Assembly (NCBI GenBank): GCA_001509095.1
Contig: LGGV01000003.1
Coordinates: 1-49,734 of the forward strand
Source: Synergistales bacterium 58_81
Lineage (GTDB): Bacteria; Synergistota; Synergistia; Synergistales; Thermovirgaceae
Reading direction: 5' to 3'
Length of the DNA stretch: 49,734 nucleotides
The translations under genes and the position numbers were made by a program. Each line of letters opens with the position of its first letter. Within the stretch, counting starts at the first letter, position 1. The notes below the pieces were generated by a model. The model did not search any database. It was given only the letters and a program-made list of their open reading frames with translations, and was not told where the DNA came from. Of this stretch, positions 9,418-18,056 are shown one piece after another.

Positions 9418-10284
9418 ATGCAGTACGTCCTCGATTCCCCCGGCAAGATTAATCTGACCCTGAGGATAACGGGCGTCAGGAACGACGGAATGCACGATCT
9501 TGCGTCCCTTTTCATGAGGCTGTCCGCAGCCGAAAAGTTGACATTCAGATTCCGAGACGGGGATAATGTCAATAAAGATCTTGTAAGAGTACATGGCCAG
9601 GTGGTCGAGGGCAGGAACATCCTGGAGAATGTCCTGCAGACAGTTAGGAAGACGGAGCCCCATCTGCCCTCCATGGAAGTGGATATCTGGAAACAGGCGC
9701 CCCCAGGAAGCGGGCTCGGAGCAGGTAGCGGCAACGCAGCTGCACTGATCAGGTGGCTGTCCTGGGAGTATGGGATCAGTTTACCGGTGGCAGAAGTTGC
9801 GAAGATAGGTTCTGATGTCCCGTTCCTTCTTGAAGGCAGCCCTTTCTCATTCAGGGTGGGTGTCGGCGAGAGGGTTTTCGGAGATGTCCCCGATGTATCG
9901 GTATCTTTCAAGGGAGTGATCGCCATCCCGGATTGGTCCTGTGACACCGGTGCCGCTTATAGGATGGCCGATGAATTCTACAGGGAAGGGTGGAAGCTCA
10001 CCGAGGAAGAAGCCTTCAGAGAAGCTCTGGAGGTCCTGGGATTACTGGAGAGACAGGAGAGGGTGGGGCTCCTGCCTAATGATTTTGTCCCCGTACTGGA
10101 GACATTGCACCCTGAGTACGGTCTCCTCTTTCAAGCAGCGGAAGCCGGAGGAGCCTTGGCATGGGGGATAAGCGGGAGCGGCAGCTCCTTCTTCTGTCTT
10201 TTCGGCGTTGACCCGCCTGCCGGTCTTTTCACTAAACTGCTGAAAGATACGGGTTTTGTGAGGAAAATCCTTGCATTGGGGTGA
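9418..10284 (+). CDS. ispE: 4-diphosphocytidyl-2-C-methyl-D-erythritol kinase IspE
   Basis: A 288-residue GHMP-family kinase of the MEP isoprenoid pathway, phosphorylating CDP-ME with ATP. Near the N-terminus SPGKINLTLRI carries the catalytic lysine; the GHMP ATP loop PPGSGLGAGSGNAAALIRWL lies near residues 95-114; SDVPFLLEG supplies the catalytic Asp; GISGSGSSFFCLF is the third motif. ATG 9418 has GAGGTG upstream. Its stop lies within the purR ribosome site, so the two are coupled. Confidence 0.95.
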   Translation: MQYVLDSPGKINLTLRITGVRNDGMHDLASLFMRLSAAEKLTFRFRDGDNVNKDLVRVHGQVVEGRNILENVLQTVRKTEPHLPSMEVDIWKQAPPGSGLGAGSGNAAALIRWLSWEYGISLPVAEVAKIGSDVPFLLEGSPFSFRVGVGERVFGDVPDVSVSFKGVIAIPDWSCDTGAAYRMADEFYREGWKLTEEEAFREALEVLGLLERQERVGLLPNDFVPVLETLHPEYGLLFQAAEAGGALAWGISGSGSSFFCLFGVDPPAGLFTKLLKDTGFVRKILALG

Positions 10285-10291
10285 GTGCGAC

Positions 10292-11089
10292 ATGAAGAGT
10301 ACCCGGACGGAAAGGCTTATCAGGATGGCCTCACGCTTTCTGACCCTGCCTTCCAGACAGATTTCCCTGACGGAGATGTCGGAACAGTTTGAAGTGTCAA
10401 AAACCGTCATCAGCGACGATGTGACCATCATCGACAAGGCTTTTCGCGAAGAGGACCTGGGGGCCATGAGCGTCGGGAGGGGAAGGAGCGGGGGAGCTTC
10501 ATTCAGACCCGGCTTCTCGGGAAACTTCCGTTCATCCTTCCTCGCTTCTATCGCCGGGATTCTTTCATCCACTGACAGGATACTCCCGGGGATGCTGATC
10601 CATTATTCTGACATTCTCTTCAATCCCGGTTACGCTCGTCCTCTGGGGTACGCCCTGGCCTCGGACTTTGCAGACAGGGAGCCAGACGTGGTCATGACCT
10701 CCGAGGTCAAGGGGATTCCCCTTGCGATCTTTACCGCCCATGCCCTGGGCATTCCCATGGCTGTGTGCCGTTTCAGAAACAGACCGAGCGACGGCCCCGC
10801 AGTGGCCGTTCACTACCCCTCCGGAAGCGGTGAGGTCAGGACCATGTTCATGGGGACAAGGTTCCTTTCTTCCGGGAAAAGGGTCCTGGTCATAGACGAC
10901 TTCATGAGGGGCGGGAGTACTGCAGCGGGCATGCTCCTTGTAGCAAAGGAGTTCGGGGCAGAGGTGATCGGAACAGGTATTTTTATCGCCGCTTCGGAAC
11001 CTGCCAGAAAAGCGGTATCGGAATACCGGGCCCTGTTAAGACTTGAAAGGGGTGCTGATGGGGTTCCGATAGTGAAGGTGCAACTTTAG
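10292..11089 (+). CDS. purR: Purine operon repressor PurR (Bacillus type)
   Basis: A 265-residue regulator: an N-terminal winged helix (residues 1-75; EMSEQFEVSKTVISDDV recognition region) joined to a phosphoribosyltransferase-like domain with the PRPP loop VLVIDDFMRGGSTAAGM near residue 200. In Bacillus PurR represses purine genes and PRPP (or its ppGpp competition) controls binding. ATG 10292 is preceded by GGGGTGAG; it starts 7 bp after ispE. The order veg-ispE-purR matches Bacillus. Targets probably include purC at the window start, though no clear PurBox is seen there. Confidence 0.93.
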   Translation: MKSTRTERLIRMASRFLTLPSRQISLTEMSEQFEVSKTVISDDVTIIDKAFREEDLGAMSVGRGRSGGASFRPGFSGNFRSSFLASIAGILSSTDRILPGMLIHYSDILFNPGYARPLGYALASDFADREPDVVMTSEVKGIPLAIFTAHALGIPMAVCRFRNRPSDGPAVAVHYPSGSGEVRTMFMGTRFLSSGKRVLVIDDFMRGGSTAAGMLLVAKEFGAEVIGTGIFIAASEPARKAVSEYRALLRLERGADGVPIVKVQL

Positions 11090-11389
11090 GGCAAGGACGT
11101 AGATCGTGACTCGTACCCCGGCACTTCGCTTGGGGCAGCGCGAAGCCACCCGAAATGTTTCAATGAGGGACCTTGTAACTCGTAACTCGAAGAAAGCGTG
11201 AATCGTAAATCGTGAATCGAAAAACCTCGCACCACTGAGGACACAGAGGAAGACCTTCTTTTGGAAGGGCCAAAACCAAAGAGCCCTTGCCCTTGTTTTC
11301 CGAGTCACGAGTCACCAGTCACGTAAAGGCCTTTCTCCCGCACTTTTGCACCCGCACTTTTGCCGCACTTTTGCCCGCACTTTTGCCGT
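11090..11389. repeat. Repeat-rich intergenic region (MITE-like element plus tandem 12-mers)
   Basis: No gene fits here. CGTGACTCG at 11105-11113 is matched by its inverted copy CGAGTCACG at 11301-11309, bounding about 205 bp. Inside lie clusters of a related 8-9-mer: GTAACTCG twice at 11174-11189, and CGTGAATCG / CGTAAATCG variants at 11197-11220. A segment at 11230-11250 (ACCACTGAGGACACAGAGG) resembles a motif that recurs in intergenic DNA of many unrelated environmental bacteria (from memory). Four copies of CCGCACTTTTGC follow at 11338-11386. Confidence 0.6.
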
Positions 11390-11627
<238 letters not shown>

Positions 11628-11682
11628 AGGGTCTTCCGTTATCCACCAGGTTCCCCTCGCTTTATCAGTATCTCCCCGGAAT

Positions 11683-11759
11683 GGGCCCATAGCTCAACTG
11701 GTCAGAGCCACCGGCTCATAACCGGAAGGTTCCTGGTTCGAGTCCAGGTGGGCCCACCA
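11683..11759 (+). tRNA. tRNA with CAU anticodon (elongator Met or lysidine-modified Ile2)
   Basis: A 77-nt tRNA with encoded CCA. Acceptor GGGCCCA pairs with TGGGCCC, the anticodon stem-loop is CCGGCTCATAACCGG with CAU in place, and the T arm carries GGTTCGAGTCC. The first base pair is G-C and the anticodon stem lacks three consecutive G-C pairs of initiator type, so it is not initiator tRNA. GGCTCATAACCG resembles tRNA-Ile2, read as AUA after TilS modification, but elongator Met cannot be excluded. Confidence 0.93.
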
Positions 11760-11770
11760 AGCCAAACCAG

Positions 11771-11802
11771 AATAAAGCCACCGCCGGTGGCTTTATTTTT
11801 TT
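11771..11802 (+). terminator. Intrinsic terminator after the tRNA
   Basis: A 12-bp stem AATAAAGCCACC/GGTGGCTTTATT with loop GCC runs into TTTTTTT. The T-run ends 14 bp before the next start codon. Confidence 0.92.
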
Positions 11803-11816
11803 AGGGGGTGGATCCA

Positions 11817-12392
11817 GTGCTCCAAGTAAAGGATGTGATCGAGGGGATCGATTCATTCGCCCCGTTCTCCTTATCATGCGAATGGGACAACTCCGGGCTG
11901 CAGATAGGATCTTTTGAACAGGAGGTGGACCGGGTAGCGGTATCCCTCGACCTTACGGACAGTGCCATAGAAGAGGCAATGGAGAGGGGTTGTTCCTGCC
12001 TTGTCACACATCACCCGGCCATTTTTGAACCCCTGAGAAGTATCCGGATCGAGACGCCCTTGGGCAGGAAGATCCTGGTCTGTCTTGAGAACCGGCTCTC
12101 GGTGATCTCTGCGCACACTAACTGGGATATGAGCCCTAGAGGGTGCAATTGGACCCTTGCCGACCTGATCGGCCTGGAAGGGAGATCCTCCCTGGACACA
12201 AAGAACGACAAGGCCCAGTGGATAGGTACCTGCGGGGTCTTCGATGTCCCTGAAGAGGGTCCATCTCTTCCGGAGAAGCTCCTGGAAAGGTGGAATCTTT
12301 CCTGGGTTAGGGATTATAATGTCCCGAAAACAGTCACCGGCCTTGCCATAGTGGGAGGTTCCGGTGGCGACCTGTGGCCCGCTTCGAATTGA
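11817..12392 (+). pseudogene. NIF3-like (DUF34) metal-binding protein, truncated
   Basis: A 191-residue reading of a NIF3/YbgI family gene, normally about 250-270 residues. The N-terminal EWDNSGLQIG, the metal-binding THHP and the AHTNWDMSPRGCNWTLA segments are intact, but reading stops just after VGGSGGDLW, where the family continues into a segment ending in the DAGHxxTE metal ligands. A +1 reading just downstream (12370-12447) gives RIEVIHVDSRGF, which looks like a family C-terminal end, so an out-of-frame internal deletion of roughly 50-70 codons is likely. GTG 11817 is chosen because AGGGGG lies 8 nt upstream. The truncated product would lack half of its di-metal site. Confidence 0.7.
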
Positions 12393-12486
12393 AGTCATTC
12401 ACGTTGACTCCCGGGGCTTCGATGCCGGCAACATTACATCGGAATAATTATTGATCACCAAATCATGATACGGGGTGTGAGCATTT

Positions 12487-13505
12487 ATGGCCAAACGTGT
12501 TTTCAGCGGCATGAGACCTACTGGGAGGCTTCATCTGGGGCATCTTGCAGGGGCTCTCATCTGGGGCATCTTGCAGGGGCTCTCTTCAACTGGGTAAGGT
12601 TCCAGGACGAGTATGACTGCTATTATTGTATCGTTGACTGGCATGCCATGATGTCGGACTACTCCGACACGAGCAGCATCAGGAGCAACTGCCGGGAAGT
12701 TCTCCTTGACTGGCTCGGTGTGGGACTCGACCCTGACAGGAGCACCATCTTCCTCCAGTCCCATGTCTCCCAGCACGCCGAATTGCACCTGGCCCTTTCC
12801 ATGATAGCCCCACTGGGCTGGCTGGAGAGGTGCCCAACCTACAAGGACCAGATACTCAACATCCAGAACAAAGATCTCAGTACCTACGCCTTCCTTGGCT
12901 ACCCCGTTCTTATGGCAGCGGACATTCTGCTCTATAAGGGCGAACTGGTGCCCGTCGGGGAGGACCAGTCGGCCCACCTTGAGATATCAAGGGAGATGGC
13001 CCGCCGTTTTAATAACTTCTTCGGGGAGGTCTTTCCTGAACCGCAGACCATCCTGACAAAAACCCCCAAGGTCCCGGGGACGGACGGCCGCAAGATGAGC
13101 AAATCCTACGGCAATTCCATCAACATAGCCGACAGTCCCGAGGAGATCTGGGAGAAATTGAGGACCATGATGACCGACCCCGCCAGGGAGAGGCGAAAAG
13201 ACCCGGGTGACCCCGAGAAGTGTCCTGTCTGGGATATCCACAAGGTCTTCAACAACGACATGGAGGAGAGGGACCGCCTCTCTGAAGGATGCAGGACGGC
13301 AGGCATAGGCTGCATCGATTGCAAGAAAGCCCTCTATTCGCACCTTATGGGTTACCTGGAGCCCATCCAGGCCAGGCGAAAATCCTTCGAATCCAGCGAG
13401 GAAGATGTGATCGAGGTGTTGAGGAAGGGTGCCAAGAAAGCCGAAGGAGTGGCCGCAGAGACCATCTCCGAGGTCATCAGAGCGATCGGATTTATTCCAA
13501 GGTGA
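12487..13505 (+). pseudogene. trpS: Tryptophanyl-tRNA synthetase TrpS, frameshifted by a 26-bp tandem duplication
   Basis: The natural start is ATG 12487 (MAKRVFSGMRPTGRLHLGH, with the HIGH-type motif). Two identical 26-bp copies at 12532-12557 and 12558-12583 shift the frame, giving a stop at 12595-12597 after 36 residues. Removing one copy restores a full synthetase of about 330 residues joining HLAGAL to FNWVRFQ and on to the KMSKS loop (GRKMSKSYG). A longer frame from ATG 12465 reads through to 13505 but replaces the ATP-binding PTG segment with unrelated residues. TrpS is essential, so this is a recent mutation, a reversible duplication, a duplicate gene or a sequencing/assembly error. 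Confidence 0.85.
12532..12583 (+). repeat. Perfect 26-bp tandem duplication inside trpS
   Basis: Two adjacent identical 26-bp units (12532-12557, 12558-12583) begin CATCTGGGGC and end GGGGCTCT. Twenty-six is not a multiple of three, which is what breaks the frame. Confidence 0.97.
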
Positions 13506-13535
13506 GGGATCCTCTGAGCAGCGGTGGGGGTCTGA

Positions 13536-14270
13536 ATGGAACTGGATGTAGAGCTTGAGGGTTTCTCAGGGCCGCTGGACCTTCTCTGCCACCTGGTGGA
13601 GTCAGGAGAGATGAGTGCTTCCGAGATCAGTGTCAGCGAGCTGATCCGTGTATACTCCGATTTTCTGATCAGGAACGAAAGGGCGACTATCAACGAGATG
13701 GCCGCCTTTTTCTCCCTCACGGCCCGGCTCCTGTTGGGAAAACTGAAGGCAATTCTGCCCTCCCTTCCGGGGGTCAGTCAGGATCATGAAGAGGAGATCG
13801 TCGAGACGGAACTGATCGAGCAGACCCTGGTCAGATACAGACCCTACAGGGCTGCAGCGGCCTACCTTGCGGAAATGATGAGGTCCAGGGGGCGGTGCTT
13901 TACCCGTAACAGTTCGGAAGAGGGACCACCCTGGTTCGATATGGGGGACCTTTACTCGCTTTCCGTTCTGTGGTGGGAGATGGTCCGCCGGAAGCGTGAA
14001 GGCACCCAGTCCCTTGAGACAGATCTCGAAGAGGAGTGGGACGGCATTCCGGCAGCCACGCCCGAAGAGGAACAGGTCGAGGGAAGGATGGCCGAGATAG
14101 AGATGCTGCTATCATCAAGAGGTGCGCTTCTGCTCAGCGAAGTCCTTGGGACTCCCTGTTCAAGACATTTGTTGGTGGTGACCCTTCTGGCGCTACTTGA
14201 GATGGCCAGGCTGGGAAGGGTAAGACTTCACCAGGAGGAGCTTTTCGGTGATGTCAGGATATCCGGTTGA
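13536..14270 (+). CDS. scpA: Segregation and condensation protein ScpA
   Basis: A 244-residue kleisin that bridges SMC heads in the bacterial condensin, with ScpB as partner. The N-terminal SMC-neck-binding region (LEGFSGPLDLLCHLVESGE, the family signature) and the C-terminal winged-helix region (LLVVTLLALLEMARLGRVRLHQEELFGDV) are both present. Length is normal. scpB begins 20 bp before its stop, a usual coupling for the pair. smc is not in the window. Confidence 0.94.
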   Translation: MELDVELEGFSGPLDLLCHLVESGEMSASEISVSELIRVYSDFLIRNERATINEMAAFFSLTARLLLGKLKAILPSLPGVSQDHEEEIVETELIEQTLVRYRPYRAAAAYLAEMMRSRGRCFTRNSSEEGPPWFDMGDLYSLSVLWWEMVRRKREGTQSLETDLEEEWDGIPAATPEEEQVEGRMAEIEMLLSSRGALLLSEVLGTPCSRHLLVVTLLALLEMARLGRVRLHQEELFGDVRISG

Positions 14271-14838
14271 GACACCCCTCTCCCCGATCGCAAGGTCCGT
14301 GGAGGCAGTTCTTTTTGTAGCCGTTCAGCCTGTCGGTGTTAAGGAACTGGCCTCGGTCACTGGCGTAACGGAGGAGGCTGTGGAGAGAGCCCTGGAGGAG
14401 ATAAAGGAGAGATACAAGAAGTGCCACGGCCTTTGCCTTCTGAACATAGCTGGAGGCTGGTCGATGGCCACCTCCCCTGAACAGGAGGAGGTGGTCACCC
14501 TCTTTCGAGATGTGGCTCTCTCACAGAGGATAAGGCTGAGCAAGGCCGCCCTGGAATCCCTTGCCGTGATAGCCTACTCCCAACCGGTGACCCGTTCCGA
14601 GATCGAGGAGATACGAGGTGTAAGGTGCGAAAGGGTGCTCGATACCCTTCTGAAGCACGGCCTCATTAGGGTGGCGGGGAGGAGAAAGGGTTCGGGAACT
14701 CCCCTTCTTTACAGAACGACGGACTTCTTCCTCGCACTTTTCGGGCTCGGTTCTATCTCGGACCTCCCCACCCTCGATGAGATGCAGGATATATTGTCCC
14801 AGGACGAGTACCCCAAAGATGGTGAAAGGGCCACATGA
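14251..14838 (+). CDS. scpB: Segregation and condensation protein ScpB
   Basis: A 195-residue protein of two winged-helix domains (about residues 10-85 and 90-160) that dimerises on the ScpA middle region of the SMC complex. The conserved LSKAALESLAVIAYSQPVTRSEIEEIRGV stretch (residues about 95-123) is the family hallmark. A GTG at 14248 in the same frame has better spacing from AGGAGGAG (7 nt), so the protein may begin one codon earlier. It overlaps scpA at the start and rluB-like gene by 4 bp (ATGA) at the end. Confidence 0.93.
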   Translation: MSGYPVETPLSPIARSVEAVLFVAVQPVGVKELASVTGVTEEAVERALEEIKERYKKCHGLCLLNIAGGWSMATSPEQEEVVTLFRDVALSQRIRLSKAALESLAVIAYSQPVTRSEIEEIRGVRCERVLDTLLKHGLIRVAGRRKGSGTPLLYRTTDFFLALFGLGSISDLPTLDEMQDILSQDEYPKDGERAT

Positions 14839-15566
14839 CCCAGGGGGTGCGTATCAACAGGTTCATAGCCGCATGCGGTGTTTGCTCCAGAAGAAAGGCC
14901 GACCTGCTGGTCATGGCCGGGAGGATATCGGTCAACCTGAAGGTCTGTACCGATCCGTCCAGGACCATAGATCCCGAAAGTGATGTTGTTAAACTGGACG
15001 GAGATGTCATTTCGATCCGGCCGAAGCTCTACATTGCAATGAATAAACCCAGAGGTCTTGTCTGTTCCGTCTCGGACAGGTTCTCCCCAACGGTCCTAGA
15101 TCTTCTCCCCTCCGAGATCCCTGTAGAGGGTCTCTTCCCGGTCGGCAGACTTGACAAGGGAAGCGAGGGGCTTCTGCTTCTTACCAACGACGGAGAGATG
15201 GCCCAGCGGATCCTTCATCCGAGCCACCAGATCCTCAAGACCTACGAGGTCCTTCTTGACGCCACTGCTGATGACGCTGCCCTGGAGTCCTTCATGAAAG
15301 GGACTGAGGTAGAGGGAAGAACGGTCAGGCCGGAAAGGGTGGTCGCCATTCCCAGAAGACCTGAGGGGCGGTGGATCTCGGTCACCCTTTCGGAAGGTTT
15401 GAAGAGGGAGATAAGGATAATGGCCGCCACGAGAGGTTTTAAAGTTGTAAGGTTGGTCAGGACCCGGGTCGGTCGCCTGGATATGAAAAGGCTCAGACCG
15501 GGAGAGTTCATGATCCTCGATGGCAAGGTCCTTCTGAAAATGATCCTGCACGGCGGCTCAGTATAG
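14835..15566 (+). CDS. rRNA pseudouridine synthase, RsuA/RluB family
   Basis: A 243-residue enzyme with an N-terminal S4 RNA-binding domain (residues 4-50) and an RsuA-type catalytic domain. The catalytic aspartate lies in GRLDKGSEGLLLLTNDG (about residue 102); the KTYEV and EGLKREIRIM segments are also conserved. It most likely makes the 23S rRNA pseudouridine in helix 90 (RluB-like), given the scpA-scpB-rluB neighbourhood common in Firmicutes, but 16S-specific RsuA function cannot be excluded. ATG overlaps the scpB stop. Confidence 0.88.
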   Translation: MTQGVRINRFIAACGVCSRRKADLLVMAGRISVNLKVCTDPSRTIDPESDVVKLDGDVISIRPKLYIAMNKPRGLVCSVSDRFSPTVLDLLPSEIPVEGLFPVGRLDKGSEGLLLLTNDGEMAQRILHPSHQILKTYEVLLDATADDAALESFMKGTEVEGRTVRPERVVAIPRRPEGRWISVTLSEGLKREIRIMAATRGFKVVRLVRTRVGRLDMKRLRPGEFMILDGKVLLKMILHGGSV

Positions 15567-15586
15567 CTCCTGGAGGCGATGACCGG

Positions 15587-16267
15587 ATGGGGACCGCGGA
15601 TCCATGCAAGGGAAACATAATAACCATTGACGGCCCGGCGGGGGCGGGCAAGAGCACCGTCGCAAGGCTGGTAGCGGAGCGGCTTGGTTACGAGTATCTT
15701 GATACCGGGGCAATATACCGGGGGATAACGTACTTTCTTTCCGGGAGGTCCATCCGGCCTTCGGAGGATGGAAATATTGCCCATGCCCTGGAAGAATGCG
15801 CCATCTCCATTGAAGAGGGAAGGGTATTCATAGACGGTGTGGATGTATCGGACAAGATACGGTCGCCAGAGATCGACCTGGCAGTATCAGCCTATTCGGC
15901 GCTACACACGGTCAGGAGTTTCCTTCTACAGATACAGAGAAAGGCAGCTTCAGGAAGGAAAATGGTGGCCGAGGGGAGGGATATGGGGAGTGTGGTCTTC
16001 CCGGAAGCACCGATCAAGTTCTACCTTGACGCCAGTCTCGAGGTGAGGGCGACCAGACGTTGGAGAGAGCTGAATGCAAAGGGCATCAACATAACCCTCG
16101 AAGAGGTAAGAAAGCAGGTCCAGAGACGGGATCAGCTCGACAGTGAAAGGGAGCTCTCCCCCTTGAGGGTTCCAGAAGACGCACATATCATAGATACTTC
16201 GAAGAGGTCCCTTGACGAGGTCGTGAACGTGATCCTGGCTGTGATCGAAGACCAAAGGGCCTGTTGA
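15587..16267 (+). CDS. cmk: Cytidylate kinase
   Basis: A 226-residue CMP/dCMP kinase that supplies CDP for nucleic acid and phospholipid synthesis. The Walker A loop ITIDGPAGAGKSTVA is at residues 12-26 and the CMP-binding LDTGAIYRG follows near residue 40; AEGRDMGSVVFP is the conserved mid segment. Start ATG 15587 is preceded by GGAGGCG. The rluB-cmk-plsC-hflX line-up suggests one transcript. Confidence 0.95.
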   Translation: MGTADPCKGNIITIDGPAGAGKSTVARLVAERLGYEYLDTGAIYRGITYFLSGRSIRPSEDGNIAHALEECAISIEEGRVFIDGVDVSDKIRSPEIDLAVSAYSALHTVRSFLLQIQRKAASGRKMVAEGRDMGSVVFPEAPIKFYLDASLEVRATRRWRELNAKGINITLEEVRKQVQRRDQLDSERELSPLRVPEDAHIIDTSKRSLDEVVNVILAVIEDQRAC

Positions 16268-16290
16268 AGGAGGCCAAGGGAGGTTAATTC

Positions 16291-16926
16291 TTGAGAACCC
16301 TCTTCTACTGCACCACAGCTTTGTTCTTCAGGGTAGTGATGAAGATCTACAACAGAGTGACGGTGATCGGGCTTGACAAAGCTCTGGCGGCAAGTCCTCC
16401 GGTCATTATTGCGGCCAACCACTGCAGCAACCTGGACCCCATCGTTATAGGCGCCTTTTTCCCCAGGAGACTGAGATACCTTGCCAAGTCGGAACTTTTC
16501 AATTTTGTCCCCCTGGGTCTGGCGATCAGGGCCCTGGGCGCCGTGCCGGCCAAGAGAGAAGACCTGCAGGGAGCAGCAGGTGCCCTCAAGTTCCTTGTCG
16601 AGAGGCTACAGTCGGGCGAGGACGTCCTTCTCTTCCCCGAGGGGCAGAGGTCTCATGACGGAAGGCTCAAACCCCTGGAGGGAGGCGTGGGGCTTCTTGC
16701 AGCAAAGACCGGGGCTCCAGTTATCCCTGCCTATATTCATGGGACTTTCGAGGCCATGCCGCGCGGATCAAGAGCCTACAGGCCCGCCAAGGTAGTTCTC
16801 TCCTTCGGTCAACCGATATATCCGGGATCGCCCGGAACTGAAGGCTCCTCATCGAAAGAACTGAGAAGATCCGTGATCGACAGTCTTGAAAGATCCCTGA
16901 AAGAACTGGAGGAAAGGTTCTTTTGA
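16291..16926 (+). CDS. plsC: 1-acyl-sn-glycerol-3-phosphate acyltransferase (PlsC family)
   Basis: A 211-residue membrane-associated acyltransferase that converts lysophosphatidate to phosphatidate. The catalytic NHCSNLD (H-x4-D) lies near residue 47, and the substrate-binding FPEGQRS lies near residue 115. One hydrophobic N-terminal segment fits membrane anchoring. The start is TTG 16291 with GGGAGGTT 7 nt upstream; no better start exists. Its TGA overlaps the hflX TTG start. The cmk-plsC pairing is seen in Firmicutes. Confidence 0.92.
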   Translation: MRTLFYCTTALFFRVVMKIYNRVTVIGLDKALAASPPVIIAANHCSNLDPIVIGAFFPRRLRYLAKSELFNFVPLGLAIRALGAVPAKREDLQGAAGALKFLVERLQSGEDVLLFPEGQRSHDGRLKPLEGGVGLLAAKTGAPVIPAYIHGTFEAMPRGSRAYRPAKVVLSFGQPIYPGSPGTEGSSSKELRRSVIDSLERSLKELEERFF

Positions 16927-18056
16927 TTGACCTGCGGCAGCTATCCTCACGAAAGGCCTTTCTGGTGGCCCTTGACGAGGACGATAGCCTCGACGTTCCG
17001 GGCTCTCTGGAGGAGCTGTCGCTCCTTCTCGGCAATCTCGGGATAACCACTACAGGAATTTCCATACAGCGACGCTCAAGGCCTGACCCTGGTTCTTTCA
17101 TAGGATCGGGAAAAGCCGAACTTGTCGGTGCCGAGGCAAGGGACCTTGGGGCAGGGCTCATAGTTGTCAACGGGAGCCTTTCCCCTGGCCAGGCTGCCGC
17201 TCTGGGTCGTCTGACGGGCCTTACCGTCTGGGACAGACCCCTGGTGATCATGAAGATCTTCGAGGACAGGGCCCAGACGGGTGAGGCAAAGCTGCAGATA
17301 GAACTGGCACGCTGTCGATACGAGATACCTTTCCTCAAGGGGCTTGGACTCCAGATGTCCCGCCCGGGAGGAGGCGTTGGCACCAGGGGACCGGGCGAGA
17401 CGGAGTTTGAGAGGCACAGAAGAAAACTGGAGAGAAGGATCAGGGAGATCAACAGGAAGATAGAGGCCATAAGGGAGAGAAGAAAGGATCAGAGAAAACA
17501 CAGGGCCAGGGCCGGTCTTGCCACAGTCGCCCTCACGGGTTATACAAACAGTGGAAAGTCTACACTACTGAGGAGACTGTCAGGAGACACTGACCTCCCG
17601 GTTGCTAACAAGCTCTTTTCGACCCTCGATCCTTTCATCAGAAGGGTCCGGCTACCCGGCGGAGCCCCGGTCCTCTTCACCGATACGGTCGGTTTTATAA
17701 GGGACCTCCCCCCTGACCTCGTAGCCGCTTTCAGTGCCACCCTCGAGGAGGTCGCCGCAGCGGACCTTGTTATCCTGGTAGCTGACCAGTCCTCAGTGAG
17801 GTATGAGGAGGACGTCGAAGTGGTGGAGGAAGTACTGGCCTCCATAGGGGCTGGTACTGTGCCGAGGATTATCGCCCTGAACAAGATAGACCGGATCGGA
17901 CCTGAAACTGCCGAAACCATCAGGGCGCTGGCGGTAAGGTCCGGTGACCGGGTCATCCCCATAAGTGCTCTCAGGGGCGATAACATCCCGGAACTCCTTA
18001 CCGTAGTAGAGGATATGCTTTTCATGGGCCGGGGGAAGGAGTGTGCCAGTTGCTGA
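16923..18056 (+). CDS. hflX: Ribosome-associated GTPase HflX
   Basis: A 377-residue GTPase that splits stalled ribosomes. The N-terminal HflX domain has GSGKAELVGAEA, the glycine-rich linker is SRPGGGVGTRGPGETEFE (about residues 145-162) and a basic coiled coil precedes the G domain. G1 is GYTNSGKSTLLRRL (about residue 206), then DTVGFIRDLP (G3) and NKID (G4). The start is TTG, overlapping the plsC stop (TTGA). Length is at the short end of the family. Confidence 0.94.
   Translation: MIDLRQLSSRKAFLVALDEDDSLDVPGSLEELSLLLGNLGITTTGISIQRRSRPDPGSFIGSGKAELVGAEARDLGAGLIVVNGSLSPGQAAALGRLTGLTVWDRPLVIMKIFEDRAQTGEAKLQIELARCRYEIPFLKGLGLQMSRPGGGVGTRGPGETEFERHRRKLERRIREINRKIEAIRERRKDQRKHRARAGLATVALTGYTNSGKSTLLRRLSGDTDLPVANKLFSTLDPFIRRVRLPGGAPVLFTDTVGFIRDLPPDLVAAFSATLEEVAAADLVILVADQSSVRYEEDVEVVEEVLASIGAGTVPRIIALNKIDRIGPETAETIRALAVRSGDRVIPISALRGDNIPELLTVVEDMLFMGRGKECASC

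Noticed and set aside
11338-11386. CRISPR array
   Set aside because: The 12-mers are far too short, nearly contiguous and without spacers; no cas genes are near.
12381-12392. Possible in-frame UGA selenocysteine at the end of the NIF3-like gene
   Set aside because: selA and selB are nearby, but the residues after the TGA do not continue the family and no SECIS-like hairpin follows; a deletion with frameshift fits better.
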